In this document: piece after piece, positions 1 through 11,320 of the stretch
Layout of the letters: each line of letters begins with the position of its first letter
Position numbering within the stretch: position 1 is the first letter of the stretch
Assembly: GCA_022701365.1 (NCBI GenBank)
Contig: JAKUHH010000041.1
Coordinates: forward strand, 310,001-374,000
Source of the DNA: Mycocentrospora acerina
Taxonomy: Eukaryota > Ascomycota > Dothideomycetes > Pleosporales
Length of the DNA stretch: 64,000 nucleotides
Reading direction: 5' to 3'
Program-made: the position numbers and the translations under genes
The notes under the pieces: generated by a model
Database searches by the model: none
The model's input: the letters and a program-made list of their open reading frames with translations, nothing else
What the model was told of the DNA's origin: nothing

Positions 1-165
1 CTGCCGCCCGTGCCTTTCTCCGCTCCTAGATGACGTCTTCTGGAGCTAGAGGCTGCACTTCTTTCCGAAGCTCGAGAAGCTGAGCTCTCGGATCCCACGG
101 GCTGGGCATTGATTTGATTTGATTGTGGCTGAGGGAGTACCCGGCTTGCCCCATCGTTCTCCTCT
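1..165 (-). CDS. Possible exon of a gene running off the left edge
   Basis: On the minus strand one frame stays open from about 165 down to the window edge. It encodes a Ser/Ala/Arg-rich stretch (…SSASRASERSAASSS…) of the kind common in disordered parts of fungal proteins. The frame is closed upstream by a TAA, so an exon would need an acceptor near 160-170 (an AAG or GAG AG is available). There is no in-frame ATG, and the other frames close quickly. No family is recognisable. It could equally be chance, and only sequence to the left can decide. Confidence 0.22.
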
Positions 166-783
166 TATCTGTCAGCTCTGGAGAGGTAAGCCACCGAGGA
201 CGTCGACCTTGTTTGCCATCATCAGCATGTTTCTCTATATTTCAGCTGCCGTCAGCATCTGTGACGTGATACGACTAGCTTCAGTATTCTTCATGCAACT
301 CATGATGACTGTCCCGTCAAGTATTGTATCTTCTCCCTTTTCACTTTGTTTATCAAGGTAGACTTCAGTACCGTTCTCTGTAAGCTGTCAGGCTGTGTGA
401 ACGCGAAAAGGATCTGCTCGTGTAAGAATTACACGAGCTCAAGAGTGGCATGATTACTCCTAAATTGCGTAATGCGAAGAAAGTTCTATGTGACAGAAGT
501 TAAACTGGAAAAAGTCACTAGCAACGTTGTCGTCCCAATGATTGTACCTCCTCTCCATGAATCTGAAACATTCTGACTTGGCAACATCTTGCCAAGCTCC
601 TCGTCCAACTATCTTCTTGTACATGAATAAGCCACATCAGGCACATGAGACAATGACTTGCATCGCATGAACTTGGTACAGGGATTGCTCAAAGTGAAAC
701 TCATCATTGAGCGTGTGTAAAATATACCACAGATATCAAGACTCAACCTTTAATCTTACATACATCCTTCTCGTTCTTGACTA
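166..783. other. Intergenic, nothing recognised
   Basis: About 0.6 kb between the possible left-edge exon and the stop codon of the GMC oxidoreductase gene. No coding signal, repeat or RNA gene is visible. It should contain the 3' untranslated region of the GMC gene. Confidence 0.5.
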
Positions 784-2934
784 CTAGCTCTTCCAAGTTG
801 CACGGATGATATCCGCCGCCTTCTCCGCAACTCCATACACCGTCACCATGGTGTGCGCCGCTGGCAAGACAGGAATAACACTGGCGTCCACAACCCTCAG
901 GCCCTGCACACCATAAACCTTCAAATTTCCATCTACAACACCACCCTCCTCTCTCTTGCCCAGCTTGCATGACCCAGCAGGATGGTACAACGTCCCCGAT
1001 GACGCTCTAACAAATTGATCAATGTCCGCATCACTGGTGACATTCGCACCAGGCACAATCTCCACGGGTGATAGCTCCGCAATTCCATCCGCAGTTACGA
1101 GCCGTCTTGCGAAACGCACACCCTCACGGAGTAGCGTAACGTCAAGCGGGTTACGGAGGAATCCTGAATCGGCAATCGGCGCGTCGAAGATACTGGATGA
1201 TTTTGCCTTGATGCTACCGCGCGAGTATGGGTGCTCTAGGCCAAGAACCAGGGTCCCGTCGCTCCAGATGAGTTCGAGCATGCCGACGTCAGTGGCAAGG
1301 AGCTTGGAGGTGAGAAGATCGTATTGTGCTTTGTAGCCTTTTACGACTTCGGCGGGGGTGTTGGCAGGGAGGGAGGCGGACGCATCGCTTGCAGCGGCGA
1401 GGGAATGGAAGGCGGATGAGGTATTGGAGTAGGTAGATAGAGGGAGGAAGAGGAGGAAATCAGCGGTGGGAGTAGTAAAGGGGCCTTGCTTAGATGCGTT
1501 GTATTGAGCTCTGGCGGCGGCGGCGTAGGTCTGATTAGAGGTGAGAAGAGTGGAAACTGGGAGATTGGTTGTGACTGATCGATACGGTTAGAATTGGAGT
1601 GAGCTGTACAGGATGGTAGGATATCTTACTAAGATTCACAACTGGGAGTAGGATGTGGTCGTGGAAGTTGTGTCCCACTGCGGGTAGATTCACGACTGTA
1701 GGTACGTTGATACTGGCGAGAAGCGCGGGATCACCGATACCAGAGATTTGAAGAATCTGAGGAGAGTGTATGGATCCAGCAGCCAGAATAGCTTCCTTCT
1801 TAACTCCCACAGTGCGACGTGCAGCATTCGCAGATGGGGCATACTCAACACCAGTAACCTTGACGGTTGCATCCTTCGTGCTAGTCACAACTTTTGTAAC
1901 TTGCTGGCCAGTAATGAGATGAAGGTTGCTTCTCCGGACAGCAGTGTCGTAGTATGCCTCCTTAGCAGAAGATCGCACGACTTCAGTGTGGTGAATATTG
2001 TGTGGGCAGTAGTATCCACCAAAGGCGTTTCCAGTGGATTCATCGTTGATAGGAATTCCGAGCGCCTTTGTCGCTCTCACAATATTTTCTGCATATGTCA
2101 TTAGCTTGGTCGATTGGAAACTGGGTGACGAAAGTAACACGCACTAGTCAATGGCCAGAAGAAGCGAGAGTATGTCGTTTGCATGTAGCCTTTGTTGCCG
2201 CGGAATGACAGATCTGGCTTGATGTCGTACTCCGCAAGGATCTCCTTTGTCGGAGGCGCAAAGTTTTCGTTCTGTAAAAGTTAGCCATCTATGCTCGACC
2301 GCACCGAACAGAAGTAAAAATAGATATTGCAATACCTTCTTGAAATATGGTAACAAACCTGCCCATCCCCATCCTTTGTTTCCAAGTGTCTCCCAACCGT
2401 CAAAGTCCGATTTAGATCCGCGATTGAAAACCATACGGTTCAACTTCGTAGAACCTCCCACGATTTTGCCCAAGTTGATGGTCACTTCGCGGCCGCCCAA
2501 CGCTGCGTTAGGTGCATAGGTCCTGTTCCAATCATATTTTGTTCCCAATGCTCCACCCGCAAGAGCTGGGATAGTGAAGACATCCTCATTTGCGTCACTA
2601 TTGGACTGTGTCAGATTCAAATGACCCACAAGAGAGGTGAAATTGAAGACTTACAAGCCTCCAGCCTCGATTACCAGAACGGTGATGGCTATGATACATT
2701 AGCTAGGCTCTCCTCCTTTTATGAATACTTTACGAGGAACTCACCTGAATTTTCAGAAAGCCGGTTGGCGACAGTGAGACCTGAAGCTCCAGCTCCTACC
2801 ACGACATAATCATAATCCTTGAGGAGATCTCTGGGGCTCGACACAACTTTTCCTGCGAAATAGGGGTGCGCAAGGGCTCCCGAAGTGGAAAGAGTGACTG
2901 CCCACACAAAAACGTGAGTCTTGGGAAACAACAT
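784..2934 (-). CDS. Secreted GMC-family FAD-dependent oxidoreductase
   Basis: Glucose-methanol-choline flavoenzyme, expected to oxidise an alcohol or sugar with FAD outside the cell. I place six exons: 2745-2934, 2655-2688, 2336-2597, 2145-2271, 1630-2088 and 784-1556, together 614 residues, a normal length for the family. The start is set at 2934 because the protein then begins with a signal peptide (MLFPKTHVFVWAVTLSTSGA). The FAD dinucleotide-binding motif VVVGAGASGLTVANRL follows, with the paired V-I-E-A-G-G strand carried by the 34-bp exon 2. The GMC signature region GKIVGGSTKLNRMVFNRG, the active-site His in LYHPAGSC and the second catalytic His in LPAAHTMVTVYG are all present, so the enzyme looks functional. 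The 2089-2144 intron is supported by a CTAATGAC branch site and restores the family sequence FFWPLTKNIV. Substrate is unknown; aryl-alcohol oxidase and glucose dehydrogenase-like enzymes are the usual alternatives. Confidence 0.9.
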
Positions 2935-5275
2935 CTTGAGTTTGTGAAGGATTTTAAAAAAAAACCTGCGAGGCACAAACGATACTTAACTCATCTTCAA
3001 TTGTACAACTTCACCCATCATTAATGTACTAAAACACAACTTCTGACCGTAATAGCGCCGCAACCCGTCCCTCCACGAACTGCCGAAATCCAACACCAAG
3101 CAAACCGAAAGTGAAAGCGGCTGTGCAACCAGACTGATGGAAATTAGCAAGCAAACTATGACGTAGAACTCGCATGGTGAGAGGCACGTTTTCCCTCTTG
3201 AGTCGGAGTAATCGATGCTAGTCGAGGTACCTTGTTGATAGGCTCCCACAAAAAGCAATATTTTCGGATGGCTTGCATCCTTGCTGCTAATCTATGTGAA
3301 CCATGAATCGTGACAATTAACTTGAGTAGGTAGGTACTGAAGTTGCGCCGAGAATTTGGTGATTGCTACGGTTTTATCAATTAGGATTACGTGCCTAGGA
3401 TTCGAAACGGAGCGGGAGGATCATGCCGAACAAGCACGGCATTTCGTATTGATGCTCTTCGGGTCACAAAACGGACATAACCGAGGTTATGAATCTGTTA
3501 ATATCCATCTCAACTGTAACTGGGGTTGAGTCTTGAATCTGTGGAAATGCACACTAGCATGCTTTGTAATCTGTTCCTGATCACCATACAGCCACTCTTG
3601 GCCTCCCGCTCTCGCGTTCTCCGATACTAGTGCCTTTTCTCAGCCATCCTACAACGCCACCCTTCTTTCTTTTCTATTTGGTCTTGTCCTCAGCATACTG
3701 TTATACCCATGTTTTGTTCAGGTCAAGATTCAGTTTTGGCTTCGAAGTCCTAGCACCCACATATTGTCGCAAAAATCCCCGTTTGGTTGATCACCTTTAT
3801 TTTTTTGGTGTTCGCTGTTCAGTCTTTACTTTCCAGTTGGCCAGATTTTACTGCGTAATATAGTGGCTTATTGATGGCATCAGGTTCAGGAGCACCGCGC
3901 CCGTAGTAGTCATGTATGTTCTGTTCCTGGCCTCGGTTCTAATCTCGGTTCATGATTTTGATGAATCGGTCTTCCTTGACACAATGCCATCAGGCGCCCG
4001 ACTACTGTGCGCCACGGGGGTCTTTCTATTGGATAGCGTTACACAATCTAAATGTTTGCGGCCCTCGCTCAATTCAGGATCAAACTTTGTTTACGCATAG
4101 ATCTCAGCTGTTCCAGTCGTTTAAGATTGCTATGCAGCCCTTTTACCTTCTACTTTAGTAAGTGATGTTATAGGCCTAATACTATATCATAAAAACAACA
4201 CATTCCTTGCAGTCGCTCAACAACACCTAGTTGTCTCCATTACTTCGACATGCATACCGTCTATTGCCTTTCGATGCTGTAGAAGTACTCTAAAGATAGT
4301 TTCTCTATCGCTTGAGGAACATAGCTCATTTACCAGCTTGACACGTAAGGTGGGACATATTACCTAGGTTACAGCTGCCAGTCGTCAACCCGGAAGCGAG
4401 TCATTGACATTTTGTTTTTCTACGTTTGAAGTTCCAGCCTGTTGAAGGAAGAGATAAGCTGTGGATATTTGGAGTAAGCATGGGCTTTTTATTCTTTTGA
4501 ATCCAGTTTAGGTAGACAAGCGTTGTGTAGTAGAAATTGGTATCAGTAGGTACAATTATCTTCTTTTTCCAATTGAATGCTTCTTGTTCGATAGTGACAT
4601 TTGTATGTTTTTGGGTGCTTCATTTGCGGACAACTTGGCAGTTGGTGTGAGTAGCCAACTGGCGGCGTTCAACACAACAGCTACTTCCTTGAGGAGATTT
4701 CTCGGGACCTTGATCTTATCAATATAATGTGTTGGCTTTGTGGTGGGAACTGTGAACCAAGGTTAGAAATTTTGCGCTGGGATATGGTGTCAGAAGTCAT
4801 TGTGTTGACTGCAGTATTTATCAGAACCTGGAACTGCAAAAAAAGGGCAGGTAAACTTCGGTGCTGCTTCTTAACCGGACTGCAAGAATGTCATTAGGAT
4901 GAGTGGTATTGGTAGTCTTTTGCTCTTCTGAGTGAGGAGTGGACTTGGATATTGTTCAGCGTCTGCACGACAGCATTCTGCGAAGTTAGAAAATAACACC
5001 TCAAGAGGACAACAGTATCGAGATAATTATTCAAGAAGGTACAGAGAGCTAGAGACGAAGAAAAGAAAAAAGCTCATTAATAGTGTGCACACATTGTTAA
5101 CAAGAACGTTCCACAGGATATTCATGGTAGGGAAGACACGATGTTATATACGGACCACGTTTCCTCTGCAAAATCAGTGCAGGGTGTACGCCCATCGCCT
5201 TGATGGCTCATTTTTTTTCTATCGCTTTATGATGTGTTTACATATCGTGTTCGTTCCTCTTCCATGGTGCTTCGT
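2935..5275. other. 2.3 kb gene-free stretch, A/T-leaning
   Basis: Lies between the 5' end of the GMC gene and the 3' end of the FKBP gene. It contains only short open frames with no recognisable domain, codon pattern or splice-linked continuation. The part nearest 2935 should be the GMC promoter. No transposon protein remnant or terminal repeat was seen. Confidence 0.5.
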
Positions 5276-5788
5276 CTACAACTCCTCCTTCTCCACGCCA
5301 GCAATAGACACCAGCTCTGTCTCAAAAACTGGTATTGTCAGTACAATCCTCTTTGTTTGGGACAAGGTGCCAACTTACTCAAAACGCTGTTACCCGGAAT
5401 GGGGCCAGTGCCTCTGGAGCCGTACGCCCAGTCGGGCTGGATGGTCAACTTCCTCTTCTCGCCAGGGCACATGCCAAGCAGGCCCTGATCCCAGCCCTTG
5501 ATGACCTGGCCCTTGCCAACGGTGAAGCTGAGAGGCTGTCCACGGCCGTACGAGGCATCGAACTCGGAGCCGTCGCTCTCAAGCGTGCCACGGTAGTGTA
5601 CGAAGATCTTGTCGCCAGCAATAGTCTTGCGGTTGCACTTCACGGCTGTGGTGACTTCGGTCTTAAGGTGCTGCGGGCGCATTAGATTATGATACATACA
5701 CAAAGGAAGAAGTAGAACGTACCTCGTTGTTGATGATGTCCGCGGCGAACACACCTGTGGCGAGTGCAAGGAGAGTTGCGACCTTCAT
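5276..5788 (-). CDS. FKBP-type peptidyl-prolyl isomerase of the secretory pathway (FKBP2-like)
   Basis: Catalyses cis-trans isomerisation of prolyl bonds, here in the ER lumen. Exons are 5723-5788, 5379-5670 and 5329 side 5276-5328, giving 136 residues, typical of the small single-domain FKBP2 class. The start at 5788 gives a clean signal peptide (MKVATLLALATGVFA). The FKBP fold follows with its usual binding-pocket residues in VHYRGTLESDGSEFDASY, FTVGKGQVIKGWDQGLLGM and WAYGSRGTGPIPGNSVLIFE. Both introns (5671-5722 and 5329-5378) have canonical GT-AG ends and preserve the frame. The protein ends in KEEL, a plausible variant of the KDEL/HDEL retention signal, consistent with ER residence. FKBP2 proteins bind FK506/rapamycin, and the pocket appears intact. 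Confidence 0.93.
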
Positions 5789-7372
5789 GTTGAGTGTATA
5801 TGTAAATTTTGAGCTTTTGGAAAGTTGTAGAGGAGATGTAAGACAATTGGACGTCGAGATGGCTGCTGAGTGGCGGAAGCCAGCGACGTGGATGTGGGGA
5901 AGCTTGCTGTGCCAAGGTTTGGACCCTTGGAAATCGGGCCTATCGTTACCTAGTTGTCCATGTACCACACCGCTCGTGCCCTTAGCCTATTCTACAGTCG
6001 GCTATTTCCCTGCATCGTTTGTATCGTCGTCTCTTCTTATCGCTACTGAAAGAACGACCATCTTCTGGGCCTACTATGACGCTGAAACTGAGATTTGGAC
6101 TCAACCTGCCTAAACGTACTCAGCATCACAGGTGGGGGCTCAATGTCACTGAGACCACAAGACAATCCCACAAGTTTGTTGGAAAGAAAACACTTAACAC
6201 TGTCAGGTGGGGGCAAAGACTATGATACTGGCAACGGCCTGTTCCTTCACAAATTCAGTCTCTTAAGACAAGTGTCTCTGACTTTGTGGGCTATGTGAAG
6301 GCAGAATGGGCTCATAGAACAAGCCAGAACTTTCTTGGACACATAGAAGAGATAACTGCACCAAAGTCAATCCGTAGACGAAATTGAAACAAGGTCCAGA
6401 GACGGGAGTAAAAATTACTTAAGATCGAAGTCCTAGGCAAGTGGAAGAGACTTGAATTAAAAGCGCACAAATATGCTCACCAAGTACCCTCGGAACTATC
6501 ATAGCCATTTGCACTCAAATTTGGTGGTTAACGTCACCTATCGAAATAAACAAGTATTTGCTAAATCTATCACTCAATGTTCCTGTTACAGCATTTACAT
6601 GTTCCTGAATCAGTACCGCGAGAAAATGATTTTGAACATTATTTGGTCTGGTTGCAATATTCTGTCTATATATGCTACATCTGATTAAGTAGGCAAATGT
6701 TGCAGTTTTTAAACTTCAGGATGTTTATCTTCTCAATTTATTAATGATACTCATGAATTTCTTTTATTTTACGAGCATGCTTTCCCGTTACGCAGTTCGG
6801 AACTTCGAGCCATCTATTGGCCAATCCCCACTTCACTTATTTCTTCCCTCTCATCGCAATGCAATGTTGAAGATTCGAGTGCGTAAGTAGGCTGTTGAAG
6901 ATTTTGAGTGCGATACCAGATTTAGCTGAACCATTGGTAAACATATTTTTAATTCCGTCGCCCCGATTGATTCATGGAAGGGACTTGTTAGGTATGTTTA
7001 GATAAGGCGAAGGATTGAAGTGGTAAAAGTGGGATCATAGGTGGCCTTAAGAAGACCTGATCTTGTTAGTGAAGTTCAAACTTACCGTTCAGGCTGACAT
7101 TTTTATTCATGTCTAAATAAATGCCATCAAATTCTATTGTTCTGTATGTTCATTAATTCACCCGATTTGACAATTTCATAATGCATACAGATGGAAGTCA
7201 GATTTGAAACTGAATTTGAAGTAGGTGTACTAATTTTCAGGCGGGAAGTGCTAAGACGTTGTGAGATGTATGCGCTTATCCAACGTAAGCTGCTCAATAC
7301 AAACAGGGTTACATGGTCGTAATTTTCTGCTTGGCTGACCTAACTATGCCATGCTTGTTACAATGAGGACAA
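5789..7372. other. 1.6 kb gene-free, A/T-rich stretch
   Basis: Between the divergently oriented FKBP and glycosyltransferase genes, so it should hold both promoters. Base composition becomes visibly A/T-rich from about 6.4 kb. A CCAAT-type motif within attggccaat lies near 6824-6833. No open frame here has family resemblance. Confidence 0.5.
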
Positions 7373-7381
7373 TATATAAAT
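7373..7381 (+). promoter_or_regulatory. TATA box upstream of the glycosyltransferase gene
   Basis: TATATAAAT lies 57-65 bp before the ATG at 7438, a suitable distance for a core promoter with a short leader. It is the clearest TATA element I noticed in the window. Identification is by sequence only. Confidence 0.55.
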
Positions 7382-7437
7382 ACCGATGTTCTTGAATGAA
7401 ATTTAGATTCTATACACTGTGAAATCATACCACAATC

Positions 7438-8698
7438 ATGGCCAATCCCAAAATTCCAATCCCAGAGAAATATAAGTCACAGCTACGCTATGTAGAGCCA
7501 AAAGATACACGCCCCGATACCGAGATCCTCGAATCCTTCAATGAACATACGCCCATCACTTCGGAGAAGAACATTTGGACATATTGGCACTCGGGTGTTA
7601 AGTCCATGCCCAGTTGGTGTCAGCGCAACATCATCAACTGGGTACGCCTTCACGGATCAGAATGGACTGTTCGGATTCTTGACACTGTTCCTGACTCACC
7701 CAATCATGCGTTGAAGTGGATTGCGCCAGAGGACTTACCCGAGGCCTTTGTCAAGGGAACCATGACTGGACCATATGTCGGGCCTCATAGTGCAGACTTT
7801 CTGCGTGGTGCGGCTCTGTATGCGTATGGCGGAGTGTGGATGGATGTTGGAAATATACTATTCAGACATTTGGACAAGGTTTGCTGGGACCAGCTTGCAG
7901 ACGAGAGTAGTCCGTATACTGTAAGTGCACCGTGGATGTTCGAGCAGTACATTGCGAACCACTTTGTTGCAGCGAGGAAGGGTGACGATTTTATCAAAAA
8001 GTGGTTAGTAATGTTTCAATCTGGGCAGCATCCTTTCCGTTTTGCTGACATAAACCAGGCATGATCTTTTCGTCCACCTCTGGAAGGGTCGGGACGACTT
8101 CACCGGTGTGATTCAGTCCCCCTTAATCGCGTTCATGCAGAATTTCAAATTCTCTGAGGCTGAGGCGCGGGGTTTCAAGTGGGACTTCAAGGTCGATGAA
8201 GCAACAGTACTCGGATACATAGGACAATGTGTGGCCTGGATTCGACTTGCATGGCTGCAGGAGCCAGACGGAGGATTTGATGGTGTCGAATACTGGGCCA
8301 AAAAGGTATTGCTCTTTGATGTTGGAGCTGAAGACTGGGCTGCCGAGCAGATCGTGGGATACAAAGGCGAGGATCTTTTCAACGTGTTCGTAACGAAGAG
8401 AGATGAAGACACTGGGAACAAGACATACAAGAGAGCTGAAGAGACTACTTGGAGATTACTGACGAAGAGTACCATGCAAAAAATTACTCATGGAAAAGGG
8501 TTGCTGCATTCAGTAGCTGCTGGCGTACTCTTGGACCTTCCTGAGAACAAGGGGGGCGACCAGTTACCAGGAACTTTTGGAGAGTTGTTGCGGTATGGAA
8601 GTGTACATTTTGAACAGATGAGAGAGAGCGTTGCTTACGTTGATCCGGTTGCTGTGGGCTCTTCGTTCATCATTCGCAAGGGGATTACTGAAGCCTGA
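7438..8698 (+). CDS. Capsule-polysaccharide-synthesis-like glycosyltransferase (Caps_synth / GT32-type fold)
   Basis: Probable sugar transferase of the Caps_synth group, related to the GT32 Och1/mannosyltransferase fold. Two exons, 7438-8003 and 8059-8698, encode 401 residues; the 55-bp intron splits a Trp codon. The N-terminal block IWTYWHSGVKSMPSWCQRNI is the usual opening strand of these enzymes. It is followed about 90 residues later by SADFLRGAALYAYGGVWMD, the D-containing metal/nucleotide-sugar motif. No signal peptide or membrane anchor is visible, so unlike Och1 the protein appears cytosolic or weakly membrane-associated. It stands alone between A/T-rich gaps and has its own TATA box. 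Bacterial relatives act in capsule synthesis, whereas the fungal substrate is unknown. Horizontal origin is possible but not shown by the sequence alone. Confidence 0.8.
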
Positions 8699-9457
8699 CC
8701 TAGACGCCCGAAGATAGTTACACCGACAGACCTATGAGAAGAGTTGATACAAACCTCTTAGAACAAACAGACAGTCAGTGTAAAATCCTTTCAAAATTTG
8801 CAATAGAAGACTTCTGCCTTGGATCAAACTCAAGTCTTCAATCCAGTGCGGAGCAACTTAGTTGTGGGTACATCATCACCAATTTCATCCCTTGTATTAT
8901 AGATTCACGTGCAAGTTCCTCCGACAGGTTCGTCCGCAGAGCCGCGGACTTGCATGTTGAACCAGCCGTTAAAGGCTGATAAATATTTAGTTACAAAGGC
9001 TACCCCCAGGTTCACGCAATCCTTTGTGATAGGACCCCTGGCTGAAAGGGCATCCTTGGGCTATTTGCAATATTGTGAGAGAATCATAAATATTCCTGCA
9101 CTTATCGTGAGGCTAGGCAAGTGTTTCCCTTGCATCATTTGCAACTTCTTTCATTGTTTTGATACAGCATTGCAGTTCGGCTCACAAGGTTCTATGTTTG
9201 GAAACACTCGCTAGAGAGATGATAGCGGTGAACTTGCGTCCCGGTCATCGCGCAGCGCACGCGCTGCGGAGATAACGCTTAACTCCACTAGTTCATATAC
9301 AATCAGACCCAACGACAATGTCGACATTGCGAGCCCCATATTTGTGAAATAACTTTTTGCCGGCGGATCACAGTAACAATTGAAAAACATACAAGTGACC
9401 TGAGCCCTGAACCAACCGCCAGTCTGCACTGTCTGACGAAAACCAAGCCGCAACGCA
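8699..9457. other. Intergenic, likely promoter of the MFS gene
   Basis: About 760 bp between the glycosyltransferase stop and the permease start. Short open frames on both strands show no domain. Nothing else was recognised. Confidence 0.5.
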
Positions 9458-11240
9458 ATGACCTCACACGTCTCACAGCCCTCAGAAACATCACCGCTTC
9501 TGTCGGCACCTAATCAAGACGCATATGCGACAGGGGTAAACAATGGCGCTGGGCAAGTCGAGGATCATCAAGACGGAGGCGATATTGAACGACAGATCAG
9601 CAATGGAGACAGCTTCAAACACCAAGGTCTGCCGGAGGTTAGGGCGCGCTTAAAATATATTTTCCCAGCGATAGCAATTGGTGTAAGCACTCATCACCAT
9701 CTACTCGTTTTAACATGAACCTAAAGTTTTACTCGAAAGGTCTTTTTGTCAGCCGCAGACCAAACTCTGGTTGTCACTACATACGGAATCATTGGTACCG
9801 ACCTACACGCCCTGTCCTCAACCTCTTGGATAGCAACTGGTTACTTCCTCACCCTTTCTGCATTTCAACCCGTATATGGCAAGCTCAGTGATATCTTCGG
9901 ACGGAAGCAATGCCTTCTATTTGCCTATCTGGTCTTTGGTATCGGATCAACACTTTGTGGTTTTGCTCGCACTATAGGCGAATTGATAGCGGCGAGAGCG
10001 CTTGCCGGTATAGGAGGTGGAGGTATGACGGTGGTTGTCAGCATTCTCATGAGCGATGTTGTGAGCCTCAGGGAACGAGGCACATGGCAGGGATACATCA
10101 ACATTGTGTACGCGAGTGGTGCCGCCGCTGGAGCACCGCTTGGAGGTTTGCTTGCAGATAGTATCGGTTGGAGGTGGGCCTTCATCGCGCAGGGACCGCT
10201 CTGTGTACTTGCCTTCATTGCTGTTGCCTTGGTACTTGATGTTCCAAAAGAGGACCATTCACACTGGAAGGCCAAGGTCCGCCAGATTGATTTCTTGGGC
10301 GCCACGATCCTCATTATCGCCGTTGCTGGCTTGCTCATTGGGTTGGACCGCGGCTCGAACGTGTCCTGGAGTAATCCGCTCACCATTGCGGGACTCTGCA
10401 CTACCCCATTATTCGGAGTTTTTGTTCTGGTCGAGAAGTACTTCGCAAGCCATCCCTTCGCGCCGGGACGAATCATCCTCAACAAAACGCTCTTCGCGTG
10501 CTATCTCTGCAACTTCTTCAGCTTTGGAGGCTGGCTTGCAGCATTATTCTTCATCCCACTGTACTGGCAAGTCATCGGTGACTACCGCGCCTCTCAAGCT
10601 GGAGTGCTACTTTTGCCTTGTATCATCTGCGGTGTTAGCGGCTCGCTTTTCGGCGGCATCTACATGAAGCGCACAGCCAAGTACTACTGGATTACAGTAA
10701 TGGCGTACACGAATCTGACAGTGGGCTTGGCATTGATCCTTCTATTTGCTGGAACCATCACCAAAAGTCTGCCACTCATGGTCATAGGTACATGTATTTG
10801 TGGCTTCACCAATGGTATTGGAGTGACGACCACACTGATCGGGCTTAGTAAGTTATCCTTGCTGTATTCAGTATATGCAACTAACTCTCTCACTAGTTGC
10901 AAATGCCTCTCATACAGATCAAGCTGTAGCCACCGCATGTAGCTACCTTTTCCGCTCCCTAGGCTCCGTGTTCGGCATCTCCATGTGCGCAACCGCATTC
11001 AACCAAACGCTTCGCAAATCCTTACGATCTGCTCTTCATGGCGACAAGGATGCAGAAGAGATTGCCGAGCGTGTCCGAGCTGGTCTATCATACTTTAAAA
11101 GCTTGGAACCTCACCTGAAAGAAATTGTGAAGGAATGCTATGGCGACGCTACAAGGGCCGCATTGGGGGTTAGCATCGTTTTAGTGGCCGGGAGTTCTTT
11201 CTTTGCTTGGTTTATCAAGGAAAAGAGGCTAGAGAGATAG
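9458..11240 (+). CDS. MFS permease, DHA2 family, Fnx1/VBA vacuolar amino-acid transporter type
   Basis: Proton-coupled transporter; relatives Fnx1 and Vba1-3 carry basic amino acids into the vacuole, while other family members export drugs. Exons 9458-9682, 9740-10847 and 10897-11240 encode 558 residues. A hydrophilic N-terminus of about 70 residues is followed by 14 predicted membrane segments. Family marks are the first helix with SAADQTLVVTTYG, the loop motif GKLSDIFGRKQ (MFS motif A), the RALAGIGGGGM helix, and the antiporter-type motif GAPLGGLLADSIGWRWAF after helix 5. Both introns (57 and 49 bp) have GTAAG donors and fall in frame. Asp in the first helix (AADQT) is the residue typical of Fnx1-like carriers. 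Transport specificity cannot be read from sequence. It is not part of a recognisable metabolite cluster. Confidence 0.9.
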
Positions 11241-11320
11241 AGGAGCTGCTACAGGATGGGCTGGATAACATCCTGATCTATGATTGATATCTACGTGTGT
11301 ATTTGATATGAAGTAGAGTT

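Noticed and set aside
1629..2144. Continuous open frame in the GMC gene beginning MLLSSPSFQSTKLM
   Set aside because: The first 17 codons lie in the 56-bp intron 2089-2144; splicing gives the family sequence FFWPLTKNIVRATKALG instead.
3380..3420. GATTCGAA-type sequence resembling a tRNA B box (others at 20088, 39248)
   Set aside because: No A box at the right distance, no pairing acceptor or T stems; none of the TTCGA sites examined folds as a tRNA.
4932..5501. 189-codon plus-strand open frame overlapping the FKBP gene
   Set aside because: Its 3' half is antisense to FKBP exons and the 5' half has no domain; no splice support.
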